Assembly: GCA_947057875.1 (NCBI GenBank) | Contig: CAMSEX010000039.1 | Coordinates: 1 to 10,330 of the forward strand | Direction of reading: 5' to 3' | Length of the DNA stretch: 10,330 nt | From: an uncultured Clostridium sp. | GTDB lineage: Bacteria > Bacillota > Clostridia > TANB77 > CAG-508 | Shown here: positions 7,148 to 10,330 of the stretch, in pieces | Layout of the letters: every line of letters starts with the position of its first letter | Numbering within the stretch: the first letter of the stretch is position 1 | The notes under the pieces: model-generated | The model's database searches: none | Told to the model about the DNA's origin: nothing | The model's input: the letters and a program-made list of their open reading frames with translations, nothing else | Made by a program: the position numbers and the translations under genes

Positions 7148-7384
7148 TTATTTTGCAGCTTTTGCAATCAATGCTTTTACTGTTTCAGTTGGTTGTGCTC
7201 CATTTTTAATCCAAGTTGCTACTTTTTCATTATCTAAAACAATTGTAGATGGCTTTGTCATAGGGTCATAAGTTCCAATTTGTTCAATAATTTTTCCATC
7301 TCTTGGAGATTTTGAATCAGCTACTACTACATGATAGAAAGGAGCCTTTTTCTTTCCCACTCTTTGCAATCTTATTTTTACCAT
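7148..7384 (-). CDS. rpsP: Small-subunit ribosomal protein S16
   Basis: S16 is a 30S assembly protein bound low on the body of 16S rRNA. The 78 residues show the family's hallmarks: MVKIRLQRVGKKKAPFYHVV at the N-terminus, then ADSKSPRDGKIIEQIGTYDP (22-41), and a short C-terminal region with WIKNGAQPTETVKALI (58-73). It is slightly shorter than many homologues, which have a longer tail. The ATG at 7384 follows an AGGGGGTG box by about 5 bases. An 84-base gap with an inverted repeat separates it from ffh, the largest gap inside the operon. khpA follows 21 bases after its stop. Confidence 0.97.
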   Translation of the reverse strand: MVKIRLQRVGKKKAPFYHVVVADSKSPRDGKIIEQIGTYDPMTKPSTIVLDNEKVATWIKNGAQPTETVKALIAKAAK

Positions 7385-7417
7385 TTTTTCACCCCCTGTA
7401 AAATATTCAATATATAT

Positions 7418-7459
7418 TAAATTATTTGCAAAATATAAGACTTTATCGCAAATAATTTA
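7418..7459 (-). repeat. 12-base inverted repeat between ffh and rpsP
   Basis: Arms at 7418-7429 and 7448-7459 are perfectly complementary and enclose an 18-base loop. The repeat begins about ten bases after the ffh stop. No clean T run follows on the minus strand, so it is a weak or leaky terminator at best. An mRNA-stabilising hairpin or processing site that sets different amounts of Ffh and S16 is equally possible. I see no convincing promoter in this gap. Confidence 0.6.
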
Positions 7460-7468
7460 TTGACAAAA

Positions 7469-8848
7469 TTATTGTAATTTATCGATATCATCAAAATTTT
7501 CTAAGTCCAAATCTTTTGGATTAATCTTCATTTGGCGCATCATATTTTTCATTTTTTTCGGTGACTTCAAATTTTTCATCATACTTTGCGTCATCTCAAA
7601 AGTTTTCATAAATTTATTTAGCTGTTGCACCGTTGTTCCACTACCTTTCGCAATTCGCATTCTACGACTGCCATTGAGCACTTTGGGATTACGCCTTTCT
7701 TCTTTCGTCATAGAACAAATCATCGCTTCAATTCTCGCCAATTCCTTATCATCAATTTCCACATTTGACAACTGATTTCCAATACCTGGAAGCATTTTCA
7801 AAATTGACGAAAACGAACCCATTTTTTTCATTTGTCTAAGCTGCGTCAAATAATCATCCAAATCAAATTTATTTTTTTTGATGCTTTTTTCTAATTTTTC
7901 TGCTTCGCTTAAATCGAAATTCTCCTCAGCTTTTTCAATAATCGAAAGAACATCTCCCATGCCAAGAATTCTAGATGCCATTCTCTCTGGATGAAATTCC
8001 TCCATATCACTAAGTTTCTCGCCAGTTGCAATATATTTGATTGGTTTTCCAGTTACTTTTTTAACAGACAGTGCTGCTCCACCTCTGGTATCTCCATCCA
8101 ATTTCGTCAAAACTATTCCATCAATTCCAACTTGCGTTTCAAAGGTTTCTGCAATATTAACCGCATCTTGACCAATCATAGAATCCACAACTAGCAAAAT
8201 TTCATGTGGTTTCACACTTTTTTTAACATCTTTTAATTCCTGCATTAATGCCTCATCAATTTGCAAACGACCTGCTGTATCTAAAATCACAACATCATTC
8301 AACTTGGAAATTGCAACAGATAACGCTTGTTTCGCAATCAAATCAACATCTTTCGTTGTCTCATTCGCGTAAACAGGAATATCTAGCTGTTTGCCAACCA
8401 CTTGCAATTGCTTAATCGCAGCTGGTCTGTAAACATCTAGAGCAACTAACAATGGCTTTTTTCCTTGCTTTCTGACTAAATTTGCCAATTTCCCAGCAGT
8501 TGTTGTTTTACCTGAACCTTGCAGACCAACTAGCATAATCACAGTTGGTGGATTAGGCGTAAAATTCAGTTTCGCATCCTCGCCACCTAGCAATTCCACT
8601 AATTCATCTTTTACAATTTTAATGACTTGTTGGCCTGGTGTCAGAGACTTCAAAACATCTTGCCCTAAGGATTTTTCTTCAATTACTTTTACAAAATCTT
8701 TTACGATTTTATAATTCACATCAGCTTCCAACAAAGCAAGTTTTACTTCTCTTGTCACTTCTTTCAAATCATTTTCTGTAATCCTCGCTTTTCCTTTTAG
8801 CTTTCTCGTTATTTCTTGTAATCTAGAAGATAATCCTTCAAACGCCAT
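7469..8848 (-). CDS. ffh: Signal recognition particle protein Ffh (SRP54)
   Basis: Ffh is the GTPase of the signal recognition particle. With SRP RNA it binds hydrophobic signal sequences on ribosomes and hands them to FtsY at the membrane. The 459 residues contain an N domain (1-95) with ALLEADVNYKIV. The G domain follows, with P-loop GLQGSGKTTTAGKLA (108-122), DVYRPAAIKQL, DTAGR (190-194), TKLDGDTRGG (248-257) and ATGEKLSDMEEFHPERM. The methionine-rich M domain (about 330-440) has the RNA-binding run GSGTTVQQLNKFMKTF (402-417). The ATG at 8848 sits 28 bases after ylxM. Its ribosome binding site is weak (AGG 9 bases upstream, AAAGGA further off). The YlxM-Ffh pairing is standard. Identity is certain. 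Confidence 0.98.
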   Translation of the reverse strand: MAFEGLSSRLQEITRKLKGKARITENDLKEVTREVKLALLEADVNYKIVKDFVKVIEEKSLGQDVLKSLTPGQQVIKIVKDELVELLGGEDAKLNFTPNPPTVIMLVGLQGSGKTTTAGKLANLVRKQGKKPLLVALDVYRPAAIKQLQVVGKQLDIPVYANETTKDVDLIAKQALSVAISKLNDVVILDTAGRLQIDEALMQELKDVKKSVKPHEILLVVDSMIGQDAVNIAETFETQVGIDGIVLTKLDGDTRGGAALSVKKVTGKPIKYIATGEKLSDMEEFHPERMASRILGMGDVLSIIEKAEENFDLSEAEKLEKSIKKNKFDLDDYLTQLRQMKKMGSFSSILKMLPGIGNQLSNVEIDDKELARIEAMICSMTKEERRNPKVLNGSRRMRIAKGSGTTVQQLNKFMKTFEMTQSMMKNLKSPKKMKNMMRQMKINPKDLDLENFDDIDKLQ

Positions 8849-8876
8849 CTTACAAAACCTATCCTTTCGTTTCCAT

Positions 8877-9230
8877 TTAAACCAAGCAATTTAGCTTATT
8901 TTTCACATCCTCAAGAACATTCGCAATTTCATTATCTGTTGAATTTTCTGTCAAACAATTAATTTCTGATAAAATCACTGCAATTTGTTCTTCTTGCATT
9001 TTATTTTTCTTCATGATTCCTAACTTTTCTTCAAAATTGAAAAGTTTCCTTTCCCCTTTCTTCAGATTATCTCTCACAGCCTGCCTTGTGATGTTCTCAT
9101 TTTCTGCAATTTCTGCTAAAGATAAATCGTTATTATAGTAGTCATTCAATAAATCAAATTGTTTTTGTGTCAACAATTTGCCGTAAATCTCTAATAAAAT
9201 ACTTATTTTGATATTCATTTCTGGCTCCAT
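8877..9230 (-). CDS. ylxM: YlxM/p13-like helix-turn-helix protein (UPF0122 family)
   Basis: This is the small helix-turn-helix protein normally encoded just before ffh in Gram-positive bacteria. Work in streptococci links it to SRP function, although it looks like a DNA-binding protein. The 117 residues begin with the typical LLEIYGKLLTQKQFDLLNDYYNNDLS (12-37). The helix-turn-helix LSLAEIAENENITRQAVRDN (36-55) follows, then a charged helix, and a less conserved C-terminal part (about 75-117). The start at 9230 has AGGAG 5 bases upstream. A second ATG four codons in, preceded by GGAG at 6 bases, is a fair alternative and would match shorter homologues. It is the first gene of the operon. ftsY, often found upstream, is not here: a surface-protein gene takes its place. 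Confidence 0.93.
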   Translation of the reverse strand: MEPEMNIKISILLEIYGKLLTQKQFDLLNDYYNNDLSLAEIAENENITRQAVRDNLKKGERKLFNFEEKLGIMKKNKMQEEQIAVILSEINCLTENSTDNEIANVLEDVKNKLNCLV

Positions 9231-9257
9231 GACTACTCCTTATTTAAGTGTAATGCT

Positions 9258-9291
9258 ATTATACTTTACACTATTTTTTGACATTTGTCAA
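9258..9291 (-). promoter_or_regulatory. Probable promoter region of the ylxM-rplS operon
   Basis: On the minus strand a perfect TTGACA (9291-9286) and a perfect TATAAT (9263-9258) are present, but 22 bases apart, too far for a normal promoter. TTGACA has a weaker partner, TAAAGT, at 17 bases (9268-9263). TATAAT has no good -35 at 16-18 bases. A/T tracts upstream of the -35 (9296-9316) could act as an UP element. Two dyads overlap the elements: TTGACA-2-TGTCAA at the -35, and AGTGTAA/TTACACT (9247-9253 and 9266-9272) flanking the TATAAT. The promoter is very likely here, but which boxes pair is unclear. Confidence 0.6.
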
Positions 9292-9295
9292 GAGG

Positions 9296-9316
9296 TTATA
9301 GAAAAATTTTCTATAA
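9296..9316. repeat. AT-rich 10-base palindrome upstream of the ylxM promoter
   Basis: TTATAGAAAA (9296-9305) and its exact reverse complement (9307-9316) flank a single central base, ending 4 bases before the -35 box. The spacing is too tight for a stable RNA hairpin, so a protein-binding site or UP-type A/T tract is more likely than a terminator. Confidence 0.55.
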
Positions 9317-9359
9317 AATCCTATCTTTTAAGCTTGCCTTTTGGCACTAAATTAATGAG

Positions 9360-9394
9360 TTAAAGAGGAAAGAGTAGCACCCTTTCCTCTTTAA
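9360..9394. repeat. 13-base perfect hairpin in the surface gene-ylxM spacer
   Basis: Arms 9360-9372 and 9382-9394 match perfectly around a 9-base loop, giving a stable stem with an AGAGGAAAG core. It lies about 130 bases past the surface gene's stop. Neither strand has a T run directly after it, so it is at best an atypical terminator for the surface-protein transcript. A processing or 3'-end stabilising hairpin is the alternative. Confidence 0.6.
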
Positions 9395-9460
9395 ACAGTA
9401 TAGTAATAGCCTTTGTTCTAATTGTTTCGTTTCATCAATCTATGATATCTCATTTGCCCG

Positions 9461-9519
9461 AATTGATAGGCGTGCCGAGCTACTCGGACTAATATTTATA
9501 ACTCCACGCCTAATCAATT
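9461..9519 (-). repeat. Large structured inverted repeat immediately after the surface gene stop
   Basis: Arms 9461-9474 and 9505-9519 pair over 14 bases with a single bulged base. Inside lies a second hairpin, CCGAG-3-CTCGG (9475-9487), and a 17-base unpaired stretch. The structure begins one base after the TGA stop and has no T run. It is more G+C-rich than the spacer around it. It may help end or protect the transcript, or be part of a small structured RNA. It matches no RNA family I can name. Confidence 0.6.
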
Positions 9520-9520
9520 G

Positions 9521-9877
9521 TCATCTCATACCAGAACCTTTGCAGCTAGTACACACACCCTCACTCAGATTTAACCAATTGCCACTGTTCGACGACGCAC
9601 CGCATCCGCTGCAACGTACCAGTTTTACGAATCGTTCGTTATATCCATATGGAGACCTTGTACCCACTAACCATTGTGCACCATACACCCTTTTATTTGC
9701 GCATCCCGTCTGATGACTCACATAATAATCTGGCAACCTAGCCGGCCCTACATACTTCTCACCCGACCAGGTCCACTCATTCCAGTTGTCTACCTTTAAA
9801 TTTGTGCACGTGTGCAGACTGTTAAGATTGTCATAATAATCGCCATTCCAAACTACTCTACCTCCGGGATCCACCAC
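9521..9877 (-). pseudogene. C-terminal fragment of a Trp/Tyr/Cys-rich surface protein, out of frame with its upstream part
   Basis: A 118-codon open frame ends at TGA (9523-9521). Its only early start is a GTG at 9877 without a ribosome binding site, inside the end of the preceding frame. It is best read as the continuation of the 10330-9858 frame after a +1 shift near 9866-9868. The product is rich in Trp, Tyr, Gly and Asn, like the upstream part. It ends in a zinc-ribbon-like arrangement of cysteines C89-x2-C92-x16-C109-x2-C112, with CTSCKGSG almost at the C-terminus. Two further cysteines are at 24 and 59. G+C is clearly higher than the operon: 30 of 60 in 9541-9600, against 17 of 60 in 5701-5760. 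No sortase motif or transmembrane anchor is visible at the end. I do not recognise a named family; function unknown. Confidence 0.7.
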
Positions 9878-10330
9878 ACCACGTACAAGGTGTTCCTTCA
9901 GGCACAGCTACATCACCAGACTGATTGATATATCCTCCATTTCCTGCATTATCCCACATATATAACTGTGCTCTATAATTACAGCCCCAATGTTGGAAAT
10001 CATTTGGATTAATATCTGTCCTGTATGCATTTGCTCCTGCATCCCAGACCCATCCATAATCTCTCCAGTTATTATACCCTCCTGTTGATGTTGATACCTT
10101 TACTGTTGCATTTCGTACTCCTGCTGCATTATCTGCTACCTGAATATACAAACTTACATTTGAGGTTGTTGCTGTTCCCCACCACCAGTTTGTGATCCAT
10201 GGTGCTTGTGTATCCATATGCATATGGGTTACTCCTGTCCATCCACTTCTGTTTCCTGCATGGTCTACTGCTCTGTATCTTTGATTACATGTATTGTGTC
10301 CATTTCCTGGTATAAAGTTGCCTCCTGTTG
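9858..10330 (-). CDS. Ig-like repeat, probably exported surface protein (5' end outside window, 3' end cut by frameshift)
   Basis: The frame is open from the window edge to a TAG at 9860-9858, so the N-terminus is missing; an ATG at 10223 is internal and has no ribosome binding site. About 157 residues are visible. They show parts of two similar modules: one ends near CNQRYRAVDHAGNRSGW and the next near CNYRAQLYMWDNAGN. Between them is a linker DTQAPWIT typical of bacterial Ig-like or GBS-Bsp-like repeats in large secreted adhesins or enzymes. Trp, Tyr, Asn and Gly are very frequent and Lys is rare, which fits an extracellular protein. The frame stops just after CTWCGGSRR. Removing one C from the CCC at 9866-9868 would turn this into the CxxCxGxG motif CTWCGGSGG and join the following frame. 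Signal peptide and full size cannot be seen. Repeat family assignment is an inference. Confidence 0.72.
   Translation of the reverse strand, partial: TGGNFIPGNGHNTCNQRYRAVDHAGNRSGWTGVTHMHMDTQAPWITNWWWGTATTSNVSLYIQVADNAAGVRNATVKVSTSTGGYNNWRDYGWVWDAGANAYRTDINPNDFQHWGCNYRAQLYMWDNAGNGGYINQSGDVAVPEGTPCTWCGGSRR

Noticed and set aside
9430..9520. Possible hammerhead ribozyme (TTGATGA followed by GAAAC on the minus strand)
   Set aside because: The core needs CUGAUGA and a properly placed stem II; here the first base is U and only two bases separate the boxes.
9858..9877. GTG at 9877 as a real start of an independent downstream gene
   Set aside because: No ribosome binding site precedes it, it lies inside the end of another frame, and the two products share composition and a split cysteine motif.

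Overview
The window looks like chromosomal DNA of a low-GC, Gram-positive anaerobe of the Clostridia type (Bacillota). The evidence is AT-rich DNA with strong GGAGG ribosome binding sites, near-consensus sigma-A promoters, and the Firmicutes gene order ylxM-ffh-rpsP-khpA-rimM-trmD-rplS. This is the Bacillus order without ylqD. No plus-strand gene can be supported; every gene lies on the minus strand, so transcription runs from high to low coordinates. I cannot name the species.

Layout in the direction of transcription. (1) 10330-9521: the 3' part of a Trp/Tyr/Gly-rich, probably exported, Ig-like repeat protein. It is visibly richer in G+C than the housekeeping genes. A single-base frameshift splits it just inside a cysteine motif. 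(2) 9520-9231: a gene-free spacer with three inverted repeats and the promoter region of the next operon. (3) 9230-5081: a tight seven-gene operon for protein targeting and ribosome production. It encodes YlxM and Ffh (signal recognition particle), ribosomal protein S16, the KH-domain protein KhpA, RimM (30S maturation), TrmD (m1G37 methylation of tRNA) and ribosomal protein L19. L19 carries an unusual acidic tail of about 70 residues. The operon ends in a strong intrinsic terminator. (4) 4929-4519: a small acidic protein of unknown function with its own consensus promoter and terminator. (5) 4355-513: a very large RND-family efflux transporter with its own promoter and no adaptor gene beside it. 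About 270 extra residues in its first extracytoplasmic loop look like a long antiparallel coiled-coil hairpin. (6) 408-1: the 5' part of another unknown gene, again with a consensus promoter.

The central operon is ordinary and conserved. The points that deserve attention are the hairpin-bearing RND pump, the frameshifted Cys-motif surface protein and the structured element just after its stop codon, the acidic tail on L19, and the similar promoter spacers of the two unknown genes flanking the pump. I see no tRNA, rRNA, CRISPR array, transposase or integrase.
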